Below, one piece after another: positions 1-8,458 of a DNA stretch of 64,000 bases. A model generated the notes under the pieces. That model saw nothing but the letters and a program-made list of their open reading frames with translations, did no database searches and was not told the origin of the DNA. Numbering within the stretch: the stretch's first letter is position 1; each line of letters starts with the position of its first letter. The stretch covers positions 1 through 64,000 of the forward strand of contig CANQUA010000006.1 in the NCBI GenBank assembly GCA_947626915.1, read 5' to 3'. The translations under genes and the position numbers were made by a program. This DNA comes from an uncultured Lachnospiraceae bacterium (GTDB lineage: Bacteria > Bacillota > Clostridia > Lachnospirales > Lachnospiraceae).

Positions 1-513
1 ACGATCCTGGTGGCCGGAAGCTCCGGCGCGTTCTTCTATATCGCGGATACGATCCTGCAGATGGACTGCTACCGGCCTCTGGATATCACGGAGCGCGTGA
101 AAACGCTCTGCAAAGAGCACACCGCCCCCAGGACCCAGACCCCGGATTTCGCGGTTCCCGATTTTAAACGTGCCTGGTCCGTCCGGAGAGGCAGCCGGGG
201 CGGGCGGGACGAACGGCTGAAGATCAAGACCTTCGGCCTGGATTCCTTCTCCATCGACCGGGAAACCGTGGATCTGCGGTATGTGGAACAGCTGGCCGAT
301 TCCGAACAGACGGCCGCCCTGGCCTATATGCTGCGCTGCGCCATAGAGGAAGTCCCGGACGGCAGGAAAACCGTGCGGCAGGCAGCGGAGTGGATCTACA
401 GCCGTCTGGATCAGAAAGGCTGGGAGCCCTACTGTTCTTCCTACGTTCCCTGCGGTCTGGCCAGGCCCAGGATCCAGGAGCTGTACGCATGCCTGAACCG
501 CTACCGGGGATGA
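1..513 (+). CDS. ABC-class P-loop ATPase (COG3044-like), C-terminal part
   Basis: The frame is open from base 1 (…ILVAGSSGAFFYIADTIL…), so the GTG at base 10 chosen by the ORF track is internal and the gene begins outside the window. The segment GSSGAFFYIADTILQMDCYRP matches the end of the predicted ABC-class ATPase family of COG3044, where a glycine/serine-rich strand is followed by ADT(V/I)I and M-D-x-Y-x-P. The rest is a helical C-terminal tail of about 110 residues. The biological role of the family is not known to me. It reads rightward, towards the leftward block that follows, and ends at a strong two-sided terminator. Only the last ~170 residues are visible, so the Walker motifs cannot be checked. 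Confidence 0.75.
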   Translation, partial: TILVAGSSGAFFYIADTILQMDCYRPLDITERVKTLCKEHTAPRTQTPDFAVPDFKRAWSVRRGSRGGRDERLKIKTFGLDSFSIDRETVDLRYVEQLADSEQTAALAYMLRCAIEEVPDGRKTVRQAAEWIYSRLDQKGWEPYCSSYVPCGLARPRIQELYACLNRYRG

Positions 514-534
514 CCGGTCCGGCCGGAAAGCCGC

Positions 535-629
535 AAAAAGGCAGGGCTTCTGAACACCGTCCGCCCGCAGAAGACGCCGGAGACTCTCCGGTGCCTGCGG
601 GCAGAGCGCTTTCAGAAGCCCTGCCTTTT
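535..629. terminator. Bidirectional terminator with nested stems
   Basis: The arms AAAAAGGCAGGGCTTCTGAA and TTCAGAAGCCCTGCCTTTT are perfectly complementary. The enclosed sequence folds again (CCCGCAG/CTGCGGG and CCGGAGA/TCTCCGG). An A-run on the left and a T-run on the right let it serve both the rightward ATPase gene ending at 513 and the leftward gene ending at 644. Confidence 0.85.
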
Positions 630-643
630 CCTATTCACGTTTT

Positions 644-865
644 CTACCATTCTTTCCGGATCTCGTCTTCCTTCACCCCGTAGCGGTGCAGAAACTCCCG
701 CAGATCGGCGTCGGTGCGGATAAACATGATTTCCTCAAACTTACCGGTAGCCTGGTCTTTAAACCCCGCTACCTTCTCACCATTGCAGATACTCGCTTTG
801 ATCACAGGCGTTTTGCCGGTCTTATCATAGGCCTCCACCTGCCATTTCGGTCCTCTTCCAAACAT
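644..865 (-). CDS. Small conserved hypothetical protein, 73 aa
   Basis: The ORF track starts far upstream at 1093, but the plausible start is the ATG at 865, giving MFGRGPKWQVEAYDKTGK. It has AGGAGG about ten bases upstream, and the longer ORF would overlap the next gene out of frame. The product is a short soluble mixed alpha/beta protein with no Cys or membrane segment. I do not recognise a named domain; it resembles small orphan proteins of Lachnospiraceae. It lies 70 bases downstream of a membrane-anchored protein gene on the same strand and may be cotranscribed with it. Transcription ends at the hairpin at 535-629. No function is assigned. Confidence 0.7.
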   Translation of the reverse strand: MFGRGPKWQVEAYDKTGKTPVIKASICNGEKVAGFKDQATGKFEEIMFIRTDADLREFLHRYGVKEDEIRKEW

Positions 866-935
866 CTCCCTTTTCCTCCTGTTTCCGTTTATTTCCTTCC
901 GCCGGACAGATCCTGTCCTTAAGCGAAGTCCGGCT

Positions 936-1652
936 CTACCGGTCCGTAAAATAAGGAATCGCCTGCAGCACATGTTCGCTGTTGACGGGAGCGCCGAACA
1001 CACAGAGGATCGTCGGCTCCGCGGAAGCGATATACTCTTCGCAGACCGCGCCGCCGGAAATATCAATGCCGTAGGGCAGCTCATCCCCCTCATACGTCAC
1101 CGATCCGTCCACCTCCGTCTCGATGACCTGTCCCGTGACCATCCGGTCCGAAAGCCGCTCATACATTTCAGGCGGAAGATACCGGCTTAAATCGGCAAAA
1201 ATTCCCATCGCCGCCTGCCGTTCAAACAAGCTGTAAGGGCAGATGATCAGATCCGCCTGCCCGGCCCCCACGATCGTCATATAGGCCATGTTCATCTGGC
1301 TGTCTTCCAGGTCATAATAGGCCACGGTAACGTTGTCGTTTTTCCGCTCGATGCCGAGATAGTCCTTCAGTTCCCGGCCGAGCTCTTCCGGAGCGCTGAC
1401 GTAGCTGCCGGTAAGGCACATGACCGACAGCACCTCCTTGTGAGGGTTGAGGACCATGGTGTAGACCAGATAACATACGAGGATAACGCCCGCCAGGACC
1501 GCCGCCGTCCCTTTCAGATAATAATCCTTGAAATACAGCCATTTTTGTTTCATCGGAAGGTTCTTCAGATCTTCCTTCGTCACCGTATCCTTCGACCGGT
1601 TATAGATCTCGGCATCGTCGCTCAGGGTCGTTTTTCTGTTTTTAATATCCAT
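936..1652 (-). CDS. Single-pass membrane protein with extracytoplasmic domain, 238 aa
   Basis: Start chosen at ATG 1652 (MDIKNRKTTLSDD), preceded by AAAGGAG at a spacing of about eight; the 45 residues upstream in the track look non-coding. The first ~45 residues are charged and cytoplasmic. One hydrophobic segment follows (GTAAVLAGVILVCYLVYTM), then about 165 residues that would lie outside. The outer part has strand-rich stretches (NVTVAYYDLED, ADLIICPYSLFE) faintly reminiscent of a periplasmic-binding-protein lobe, but no family was recognised. Similar short membrane-anchored proteins of unknown role are common in Lachnospiraceae. A TATAAT box lies upstream. Confidence 0.65.
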   Translation of the reverse strand: MDIKNRKTTLSDDAEIYNRSKDTVTKEDLKNLPMKQKWLYFKDYYLKGTAAVLAGVILVCYLVYTMVLNPHKEVLSVMCLTGSYVSAPEELGRELKDYLGIERKNDNVTVAYYDLEDSQMNMAYMTIVGAGQADLIICPYSLFERQAAMGIFADLSRYLPPEMYERLSDRMVTGQVIETEVDGSVTYEGDELPYGIDISGGAVCEEYIASAEPTILCVFGAPVNSEHVLQAIPYFTDR

Positions 1653-1787
1653 CCCGCTTCTCCTTTTCCCATATTTCCGCGCAGGAAATAAGATGCGCCG
1701 CCGCACCGCATAACTGCCGGCGGCGGTTCCGGAAACGGCTCCTCCGCTTCCCCAAACTCGAAAAAGCAGGTCCGTTCCTGTCTGCAA

Positions 1788-1815
1788 TTATAGCAAAAGC
1801 GGCCGGATTTGAAAA
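1788..1815 (-). promoter_or_regulatory. Candidate promoter for the 936-1652 gene
   Basis: TATAAT (minus strand, 1788-1793) with a weak -35 TTTTCA about 16 bases upstream, in a T-rich stretch otherwise unlike the GC-rich surroundings. Confidence 0.4.
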
Positions 1816-1868
1816 GCCGTATCTACTTTTTTAACAAATTTTCACATTTTTTTCATTAAAGTTTACTT

Positions 1869-1912
1869 GTCCGTCCAGCCAAGGAGCAGATTCGTGCCTG
1901 CATGAATATCTG
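1869..1912. repeat. Dispersed hairpin repeat, copy A
   Basis: GTCCGTCCAGCC followed by an imperfect palindrome (CAGATTCGTGC..GCATGAATATCTG). About three quarters of its positions match copy B at 36312-36354. It lies in the gap between purD and the membrane protein gene and could form a stem in RNA of either strand. No T-run follows on the minus strand, so it is not an ordinary terminator for purD. Confidence 0.5.
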
Positions 1913-1926
1913 TCTCCCATTATCCC

Positions 1927-3204
1927 TTAAGCTTCATCGATCGCCTTGCCGATATCGTGACGCATATATCGGTTCTCAAAATGAACCCATTCCGCGGCCC
2001 GGTACGCGTTTCCGCGGGCCTCTTTCAGCGTACTGCCCAGCGCCGTCACGCCAAGCACGCGGCCGCCGTTTGTGACGATCCGTCCCTCCGCGTCAAACTT
2101 GCTGCCCGCATGGAACACGTAATACCCTTCCTTTCCGTCAAAGGCGTCCAGCCCCGTTATCTCGAAGCCTTTCCGGTAATGTTCGGGGTACCCGTCGCTG
2201 GCCAGCACCACGCACACGGCCGCGTTGTCGTCAAACCGGAGATCGATCTGATCCAGCGTGCCGTCGATGCAGGCCTCGAACACGTCCACAATATCATTCT
2301 GCATCCGCGGCAGGACCACCTGGGTCTCCGGGTCGCCGAACCTGGCGTTGTACTCCAGCACTTTCGGCCCGTCCGCCGTCAGCATCAGGCCGAAGAAGAT
2401 CACGCCCTTGAATTCCCGGCCTTCGGCGCGCATGGCGTCCACGGTCGGCTGGTAAATATGTTCCCGGCAATAGGCGTCGATTTCCGGCGTATAGAACGGG
2501 CTGGGCGAGAACGTGCCCATGCCGCCGGTATTCAGGCCCTGATCCCCGTCTTTGGCCCGTTTATGGTCCTGGGCGGAGGTCATGACCCTGATGGTCCGTC
2601 CGTCCACGAAGGACAGAACCGACACCTCGCGGCCGGTCATAAACTGCTCGATCACGATCCTGTCGCCGGCCGAGCCGAACTGCCGATCCTGCATCAGGGT
2701 CTTTACGCCCGCCCGGGCCTCTTCCCGCGTGGCGCAGATCAGAACGCCCTTGCCGAGGGCCAGGCCGTCCGCTTTCAGGACGATGGGCACCGGGGCCGTC
2801 TCCAGATAAGCCAGGGCGGCTTCCGGCGAATCAAAAGTCTCATACGCGGCGGTCGGGATCCCGTATTTTTTCATCAGGTCTTTGGAAAAGGCCTTCGATC
2901 CCTCCAGGATCGCCGCATTTTTTCTGGGGCCGAAGGTGCGGATGCCCGCGGCCTCCAGCGCGTCCACCGCGCCCGCCGCCAGGGGGTCGTCCGGCGCAAC
3001 GACGGCCAGATCGATCGCATGCTCTTTCGCGAACCGGATCTGGGCCTCAAAATCCATGACGCCGATATCAACGCACTCCGCAACCGAAGCGATCCCGGCG
3101 TTCCCGGGAGCGCAGTAAATCTTTTCCACCTTCGGACTCCTGGCGATTTTCCACGCAATGGCGTGTTCGCGGCCGCCGCCGCCGATAATGAGAATTTTCA
3201 TCAT
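1927..3204 (-). CDS. purD: Phosphoribosylamine--glycine ligase (GARS)
   Basis: Catalyses the ATP-dependent joining of glycine to 5-phosphoribosylamine, the second step of de novo purine synthesis, in the cytoplasm. At 425 aa it has the usual monofunctional length. The N-terminal nucleotide-binding signature GGGGREHAIAWK, the ATP-grasp core (VLKADGLALGKGV, VEFNARFGDPETQ-like LEYNARFGDPETQ) and GGMGTFSPSP are all present. AGGAGG lies seven bases before the first of two adjacent ATG codons, which supports 3204. It is the last gene of the purE-kinase-purM-purN-purD operon, 18 bases after purN. Confidence 0.97.
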   Translation of the reverse strand: MMKILIIGGGGREHAIAWKIARSPKVEKIYCAPGNAGIASVAECVDIGVMDFEAQIRFAKEHAIDLAVVAPDDPLAAGAVDALEAAGIRTFGPRKNAAILEGSKAFSKDLMKKYGIPTAAYETFDSPEAALAYLETAPVPIVLKADGLALGKGVLICATREEARAGVKTLMQDRQFGSAGDRIVIEQFMTGREVSVLSFVDGRTIRVMTSAQDHKRAKDGDQGLNTGGMGTFSPSPFYTPEIDAYCREHIYQPTVDAMRAEGREFKGVIFFGLMLTADGPKVLEYNARFGDPETQVVLPRMQNDIVDVFEACIDGTLDQIDLRFDDNAAVCVVLASDGYPEHYRKGFEITGLDAFDGKEGYYVFHAGSKFDAEGRIVTNGGRVLGVTALGSTLKEARGNAYRAAEWVHFENRYMRHDIGKAIDEA

Positions 3205-3222
3205 GGTATCTCCTCCTGAATT

Positions 3223-3816
3223 TTATAGCTTTCCGTTGGCGATGGCGTCGATGGCCTGCGGCAGGATGACCCATTCCGCCTGCTCCATCACCCGCTGCTG
3301 CAGTACCTTAGGCGTATCCCCCGGCAGTACCTCTACCGCTTTCTGCAGGAGAATCGGTCCGGAATCCATGCCCTCATCCACGTAATGGACCGTAGCCCCC
3401 GTGATCTTAACGCCGCGGGCCAGGGCCGCCTCATGCACCTTCAGCCCGTAATATCCCACCCCGCAGAACGACGGGATCAGGGACGGATGAATATTAATGA
3501 TCCGGTTCGGATACCGGCGGATCATGGCCGGCGGAATCGTCACCAGATAACCGGCCAGAACGATCAGATCCAGCCCGTAGGAATCAATTTTTTCCAGAAG
3601 GGCCTCATTGAACGCCTCCCTGGTCTCAAATTCCTTCGGAGACAGGCAGACCGCCTCGATGCCGTGCTTCCGGGCCCGTTCCAGGGCATAGGCCCCGGCG
3701 TTATTGCTGATCACAACCCTCACTTCGGCGTTTGTAATGCGGCCGCTGTCGATGGCGTCAAGGATCGCCTGCAGATTCGTGCCGCCTCCGGATACCAGTA
3801 CCCCGACTTTCAGCAT
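3223..3816 (-). CDS. purN: Phosphoribosylglycinamide formyltransferase
   Basis: Transfers the formyl group of 10-formyl-tetrahydrofolate to GAR, the third purine step and the one after PurD. 197 aa, a normal length. Diagnostic segments are VLVSGGGTNLQAILDAI at the N-terminus, the formyltransferase signature (NIHPSLIPSF) with catalytic Asn-His, and GATVHYVDEGMDSGPIL with the catalytic Asp. The start overlaps the purM stop by seven bases, suggesting coupled translation, with AAAGGAG upstream. The serine and cysteine in HPSLIPSFCG follow the family pattern. There is no fusion to purM or purD, unlike the eukaryotic enzyme. Confidence 0.97.
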   Translation of the reverse strand: MLKVGVLVSGGGTNLQAILDAIDSGRITNAEVRVVISNNAGAYALERARKHGIEAVCLSPKEFETREAFNEALLEKIDSYGLDLIVLAGYLVTIPPAMIRRYPNRIINIHPSLIPSFCGVGYYGLKVHEAALARGVKITGATVHYVDEGMDSGPILLQKAVEVLPGDTPKVLQQRVMEQAEWVILPQAIDAIANGKL

Positions 3817-4841
3817 AATGTCACTCCTTTTTCCCCATCGGCGATAACGCCGATCTCGTAGGGGGTCTCGCCCGCGGCCTTCGCGGCGGCCATGGCCGCT
3901 TCCGCCTGTTCCGGGGCCACGGCCAGGATCATGCCGATGCCCATATTGTAAGTGTTATACATCATCTGCTCCGCGATCCCGCCTTTTTCAGCCAGGAGAC
4001 GGAAAATGGGCGGAACCGGATAGCTGTCCCTGCGGATGACCGCCAAAACGCCCTCCCGCAGCATCCTGGGCACATTCTCATAAAAACCGCCGCCGGTAAT
4101 ATGGCTGCAGGCCTTTATGCGGACGCCGGCGTTCCGGACCGCCTTCAGGGCCTTCACATAGATCCTGGTGGGGGTCAGAAGCGTATCGCCCAGCGTCCCT
4201 CCCAGTTCGTCATACCAGGTATTCAGGCCTTCCGGCGTCATTTCTTTTTCGAATACTTTCCGGACCAGAGAGAAGCCGTTGCTGTGCACGCCGGAGGAAG
4301 CCAGGCCGATAAGCACGTCGCCTGCCTTCAGGTCCCGGCCGTCGATCAGCTCCTTCTGTTCCACAACGCCGACCGCAAAGCCCGCCAGGTCGTATTCGTC
4401 TTCCGGCATCAGCCCGGGATGCTCCGCCGTCTCGCCTCCGACCAGCGCGGCTTCCGACTGCCGGCAGCCCTCGGCCACTCCCTTGACGATCTGGGCGATC
4501 TTTTCCGGAATATTTTTCCCGCAGGCAATATAATCCAGGAAAAACAGCGGTTCCCCTCCGGCGCAGGCCACGTCGTTGACGCACATGGCCACGCAGTCAA
4601 TGCCCACGGTATCATGCCGGTCCATCAGAAAGGCCAGCTTGATCTTGGTCCCGACGCCGTCCGTTCCCGACAGAAGCACCGGGTGTTCCATCTGCTTGAC
4701 GGCATCCAGGGAAAACGCCCCCGAAAAGCCGCCGATGCCGCCCAGCACCTCCGGCCGCATCGTCTTCGCCACATACTGTTTCATCAGTTCTACGGACCGG
4801 TACCCCGCCTCGATATCTACTCCCGCTTTCTTGTAATCCAT
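3810..4841 (-). CDS. purM: Phosphoribosylformylglycinamidine cyclo-ligase (AIR synthetase)
   Basis: Closes the imidazole ring, turning FGAM into AIR with ATP. Start set at ATG 4841 (MDYKKAGVDIEAGYRSVELM), which has GGAGG upstream; the 22 extra residues in the track belong to the preceding intergenic region. 343 aa is typical. Family motifs are GGFSGAF, LLSGTDGVGTK (ATP/phosphate binding), DCVAMCVNDVACAGGEPLFFLDY and SSGVHSNGFSLVRK. It follows the sugar-kinase gene by 46 bases and overlaps purN. Confidence 0.97.
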   Translation of the reverse strand: MDYKKAGVDIEAGYRSVELMKQYVAKTMRPEVLGGIGGFSGAFSLDAVKQMEHPVLLSGTDGVGTKIKLAFLMDRHDTVGIDCVAMCVNDVACAGGEPLFFLDYIACGKNIPEKIAQIVKGVAEGCRQSEAALVGGETAEHPGLMPEDEYDLAGFAVGVVEQKELIDGRDLKAGDVLIGLASSGVHSNGFSLVRKVFEKEMTPEGLNTWYDELGGTLGDTLLTPTRIYVKALKAVRNAGVRIKACSHITGGGFYENVPRMLREGVLAVIRRDSYPVPPIFRLLAEKGGIAEQMMYNTYNMGIGMILAVAPEQAEAAMAAAKAAGETPYEIGVIADGEKGVTLC

Positions 4842-4887
4842 AATTTTCCTCCATGAAGATAGCACTCGCTGCAGCCGTTTCCGTCGA

Positions 4888-5991
4888 TCAGCGATATTTT
4901 TCCACAATTTCCGACATCTGCGCCCATTTCCGCTCCATATCGGCCGCCAGCGCCAGCTGGGAACGGGCGCGCACCAGGTTATGTTCCGGATAATCCGTCT
5001 TAAAATAAACGCTGCCTTCCAGATAATCCGTCAAAAAGCGCATGCCGCACTCCAGCGTCATCAGCTTCGCTCCCATAGGCAGCATACGCACTTCCGCGTC
5101 AGTCAGGCTTCCCTGGCACCCTTCCAGAAAACCGTTTACGAAGCGCTCGTAAAGGTTCAGGGACAAAGACACCCTGCTCAGATCCCGCTCGTCCTCCGCG
5201 CCGGTATTGGCCCCGAAGCGGATGGCGTCTCCGAAATCGAAGATCGAGAGCCCCGGCATGATCGTATCCAGATCGATGACGCACAGCACGTCCCCGGTTT
5301 CGGCGTCAAACATGATATTGTTCAGCTTCGTGTCGTTGTGGGTCACGCGAAGCGGCAGTTCTCCGCTGCGAAGCATATCCATGGCCGCATGGGTCTCCGC
5401 TTCCCGCGCCAGAATGAAATCGATCTCAGGTCCTACCGAAGCCGCGTAGCCGCATACATCCGCGGCGGCGGCCCGTTTTAACGCCTCCAGACGCTTCGGC
5501 GTATCGTGGAAATCCGGGATTGTCTCTTCCAGACGGTCCGCCGGGAAATCCGCCAGCATCCGCTGGAAATGGCCGAAGCCCTGACCGCTGCGGTAGAAAT
5601 CCTCTTCCTTCTCTACCTGATCGTAGCAGACCGAATTTTCAATATAAAGAACCAGCCGCCAGCACTGGCCGTTTTCGTCGATATAGAATTTTTTTCCGTC
5701 CCGGGCGGAGATCAGATTCAGCGTCTCCCGGTCCGGATCCCCGCCCTGGGCGATGATCTTTTCCCGCAGAAATTCCGTCACCTGCTCCACATTTCCGTTT
5801 AAAGCCCGAAGATTTTTAAATACATCTCCGTTGATGCGCTGCAGGACGTAGCGGGGATACCCTTCGGCGCACTCCACCAGATACGTATCGTTGATATGGC
5901 CGGAGCCGAACCGGTTATAGGTCTTCACCGCTCCCTCCGGCAAAAACGCCCCCAGCGCCTGATCTATGTATTTACAGCTGCCTGCTTCCAT
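4888..5991 (-). CDS. APH-family kinase, N-acetylhexosamine 1-kinase-like
   Basis: 367-aa aminoglycoside-phosphotransferase-fold kinase. Visible motifs are the glycine-rich opening FGSGHINDTYLV, the catalytic loop THNDTKLNN (Asp base and Asn) and the metal-binding segment VIDLDTIMPG followed by FDFGDAIRFGA. That last arrangement is typical of NahK/LnpB-type N-acetylhexosamine 1-kinases rather than true antibiotic kinases. The substrate cannot be read from sequence; GlcNAc/GalNAc 1-phosphorylation is the best guess. Strikingly, it sits between purE and purM, 80 bases after purE, in an otherwise purine-only operon. GGAGA lies before the ATG. Confidence 0.8.
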   Translation of the reverse strand: MEAGSCKYIDQALGAFLPEGAVKTYNRFGSGHINDTYLVECAEGYPRYVLQRINGDVFKNLRALNGNVEQVTEFLREKIIAQGGDPDRETLNLISARDGKKFYIDENGQCWRLVLYIENSVCYDQVEKEEDFYRSGQGFGHFQRMLADFPADRLEETIPDFHDTPKRLEALKRAAAADVCGYAASVGPEIDFILAREAETHAAMDMLRSGELPLRVTHNDTKLNNIMFDAETGDVLCVIDLDTIMPGLSIFDFGDAIRFGANTGAEDERDLSRVSLSLNLYERFVNGFLEGCQGSLTDAEVRMLPMGAKLMTLECGMRFLTDYLEGSVYFKTDYPEHNLVRARSQLALAADMERKWAQMSEIVEKYR

Positions 5992-6071
5992 GAAACCTCT
6001 CCTAATTCTCCGCTTCTTTCCATTTCACCGCGCTTTCCCGCGGCTTTTGGTCTCCGCCGCGGACCTTCCGC

Positions 6072-6584
6072 TTACTTTCCGGCCAGATACGCCTTATAGC
6101 CGACCGCGTCCAGCCGCGCCGCCTTCGCCTCCACGTCGTGCTTCAGCGACTCCGTATAGGCTTTCAGGCGCGCCAGCAGCTCCTCATCCGAGACGGCCAG
6201 GATCTTCGCCGCCAGGATACCGGCGTTGGTTCCGCCTCCGATGGCCACGGTCGCAACCGGGATCCCGCTGGGCATCTGCACGATGGAATACAGGGAATCC
6301 ACGCCGCCCAGATCCGAGGTCTTCATCGGGACGCCGATCACGGGCATGGGGAAAATGGCCGCGCACATCCCCGGCAGATGCGCCGCTTTGCCGGCTCCGG
6401 CGATCACGACCTTCACGCCTTTCTCCTCCAGGGTTTTCGCATAGTTAAAAAAGATGTCCGGTTCTCTGTGGGCGGAAATCACCGTCATTTCAAAATCCAC
6501 CCCCAGCCGCTCCAGGACATCCGCCGCCTGCGCCATAACCGGCAGGTCCGAATCGCTGCCCATGACAATGCCAACTCTAGCCAT
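6072..6584 (-). CDS. purE: N5-carboxyaminoimidazole ribonucleotide mutase (class I PurE)
   Basis: Converts N5-CAIR to CAIR in purine synthesis. 170 aa; the motif order MGSDSDLPVM, ISAHREP, GAGKAAHLPGM and GGGTNAG matches PurE. The usual SAHRTP is SAHREP here. It is the first gene of the purine operon, starting about 100 nt downstream of a well-formed promoter. No purK follows, so N5-CAIR supply must be encoded elsewhere, or the enzyme may act as a class II AIR carboxylase; sequence alone does not settle this. Confidence 0.95.
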   Translation of the reverse strand: MARVGIVMGSDSDLPVMAQAADVLERLGVDFEMTVISAHREPDIFFNYAKTLEEKGVKVVIAGAGKAAHLPGMCAAIFPMPVIGVPMKTSDLGGVDSLYSIVQMPSGIPVATVAIGGGTNAGILAAKILAVSDEELLARLKAYTESLKHDVEAKAARLDAVGYKAYLAGK

Positions 6585-6692
6585 CGCTGTCTCTCCTTTT
6601 CTTATGGGTATGCCGGCCGGTTCGTCCGGGCCGCGTCGTGCCGCCGTCCTCCCGGGCGCAAACCGGACCGTTTCAATATAGGAATCGGTTCT

Positions 6693-6721
6693 ATCATAAC
6701 ATCCCGCAGATTTTATGGCAA
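6693..6721 (-). promoter_or_regulatory. Promoter of the purE operon
   Basis: TTGCCA (6716-6721), 17-base spacer, TATGAT (6693-6698) on the minus strand. The predicted leader is about 100 nt and contains a CCGGTT/AACCGG stem but no recognisable purine riboswitch core. Confidence 0.8.
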
Positions 6722-6770
6722 CCGATTTTTGCGTTTTGCCGCATAACGTTTGTCCCGAACCGCCGGCTGA

Positions 6771-7778
6771 TCAGACGTCCCAGTACCGCCGCCGCTGCTC
6801 CTCGTCCAGATTCTCCACGAATTTGCGCTTATACTCCAAAAATTCCCGCAGATCGATCAGAATATGGAAAATGAACGCCCTGTTTTCAAATTCATCCGCC
6901 GACGTGATCGGGTCCCGCTTCCGCATGCGCCCGAACACCGCGTCCAGCTTTTCCAGCTGCTCCGTCGGCACGTTCTTTTCGATCACGTAATCGGCGGTCT
7001 CCCGTATGTAATCGGCGATCTCGACGGCGTCCTCCGGCATCTGGCGGATCTTGCGCATCTCCGTATGAAGATTGCTCAGTACGCTGCACTGCTGCCAGCG
7101 CATTTCAAAATAATCGATATAGTAGCCGGGATGGGACTGAAAGGTATTGCCCTGGTACTCGTTGGCCTCGCTTATGTAATGCTCCAGCTGCCTTTCCAGG
7201 CTGCGCAGCTCCTGCCACACGTCCACCGTCATTTCCTGCCCCGACAGATAATCGGCCAGATGCAGGAGAATCGTCCGCAGCCGTTCCTCCGCGTCTCTCA
7301 TCCAGTTCAGAATGTCCTGCTTTCTGTGGCGGTTATTGCTGAACAGATTCAAAACGGTGGCGATGGTGATGCCGATCAGCAGAAGATACAGTTCGTTGGC
7401 GATGGAAGCGAGGCTGAAATCCATGGTTTCCAGAAAGTGCATCCCGATCACCGCGTTGACCGACAGGGCCGAACGCCAGCCGAGGGAGTCGCAGATCATC
7501 GTCATCAGCATCAAAAAGCAGCCGTAGGCGAACCAGTCGCTGCTGAACAGAAAAATCGTCATCCAGGCGATCAAAACGGCTATGGCAAAGGTAACGACCC
7601 GAAACAGGGACAGCTTCACCGTCTCCCATTTGGTAGTCAGGATCGTCAGCAGGGTGATCGAACCGGCTGACGCCGAATACTGCAGCCCGAAGCTTTTTGC
7701 CAGATACATGGCCAGCGCGCTGCCAAACCCGATCTTGGCCGCCTGCAGCGTGTATTTCCACATCTGATTCTTCTCCAT
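6771..7778 (-). CDS. Aromatic acid exporter family (ArAE_1/DUF939-like) membrane protein
   Basis: 335 aa. The first ~150 residues hold four to six hydrophobic segments (QAAKIGFGSALAMYLAKSFG, SLFRVVTFAIAVLIAWMTIF, LYLLLIGITIATVLNLF). The remaining half is a soluble, charged helical domain with coiled-coil tendency (RSLERQLEHYISEANEY). This layout is that of the half-length FUSC/ArAE family of Gram-positive bacteria. Family members are thought to export aromatic or other organic acids, but the substrate is unknown. It ends about 190 bases upstream of purE, and the purE promoter lies in that gap. It may follow msrA in transcription. Confidence 0.75.
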   Translation of the reverse strand: MEKNQMWKYTLQAAKIGFGSALAMYLAKSFGLQYSASAGSITLLTILTTKWETVKLSLFRVVTFAIAVLIAWMTIFLFSSDWFAYGCFLMLMTMICDSLGWRSALSVNAVIGMHFLETMDFSLASIANELYLLLIGITIATVLNLFSNNRHRKQDILNWMRDAEERLRTILLHLADYLSGQEMTVDVWQELRSLERQLEHYISEANEYQGNTFQSHPGYYIDYFEMRWQQCSVLSNLHTEMRKIRQMPEDAVEIADYIRETADYVIEKNVPTEQLEKLDAVFGRMRKRDPITSADEFENRAFIFHILIDLREFLEYKRKFVENLDEEQRRRYWDV

Positions 7779-7888
7779 GTCTCGTCCTCTCCGCTATGTA
7801 TTTTTGAACCCAGGCTCCGGCCGCGAAGGACGCCTCCGCAGCCGGAAAAGAATGATGAGAAGATCGTTTCGTCAGAAAAGCCCCGGCA

Positions 7889-8410
7889 TCACCGCAGCGG
7901 TTTCGCGGCCGCCTCAAACATGGCGGGGGAAATATGGCAGTAGCCCTGAGGGTTCTTCTCCAGATATTTCTGGTGATATTCCTCCGCCGTATAATAATTG
8001 GATAAGGGGAGCGCCTCTACGGCCAGCGGCGCGTCATACTGCTTTTGAAGCTCCGCAAGCGCCTCTTCCACCGCCGCCCGGTCTTCCGGCGCCGTATAAT
8101 AGATCCCTGTGCGGTACTGGATCCCGCTGTCCCCGCCCTGACGGTTCACGGAGGTCGGATCAATCACCCGGAAATACCGTTCCAGCAGCTCCGCAAGGGG
8201 CAGCCGGGCCGCGTCATAGACCACCTTTACTGTCTCCGCGTGGCCGGTCCCCTCGTACCTGACCTGCTCATAGGTGGGATTCTCCGTCCTTCCGTTGGCG
8301 TATCCGACTTCCGTGGAGAGCACGCCGTCTATGCAGTCAAAATACCGCTGCGTCCCCCAGAAGCATCCCCCCGCCAGATAGATTTCTCTGCATGTTGTCT
8401 GCTGATCCAT
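7889..8410 (-). CDS. msrA: Peptide-methionine (S)-S-oxide reductase
   Basis: Repairs methionine-S-sulfoxide in proteins, recycling through thiols. 173 aa. The catalytic motif GGCFWGTQ is present, followed by GVLSTEVGYANG, TGHAETVKVVYD and the NRQGGDSGIQYRTGIYY segment. C-terminal SPAMFEAA ends without the usual extra resolving cysteine, so recycling may rely on another thiol system. The gene is stand-alone (no msrB fusion). The start has GGAGGAAGGCA just upstream. Confidence 0.95.
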   Translation of the reverse strand: MDQQTTCREIYLAGGCFWGTQRYFDCIDGVLSTEVGYANGRTENPTYEQVRYEGTGHAETVKVVYDAARLPLAELLERYFRVIDPTSVNRQGGDSGIQYRTGIYYTAPEDRAAVEEALAELQKQYDAPLAVEALPLSNYYTAEEYHQKYLEKNPQGYCHISPAMFEAAAKPLR

Positions 8411-8458
8411 TGCCTTCCTCCTTTTTCCCGGCTTTGACGCAGGCTTCTTATAAATGCC

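Noticed and set aside
4888-5991. Aminoglycoside resistance gene
   Set aside because: APH fold only; the FGSGHINDTY and VIDLDTIMPG motifs point to sugar 1-kinases.
6585-6770. Purine riboswitch before purE
   Set aside because: The leader after the promoter is only about 100 nt and lacks the conserved aptamer core.
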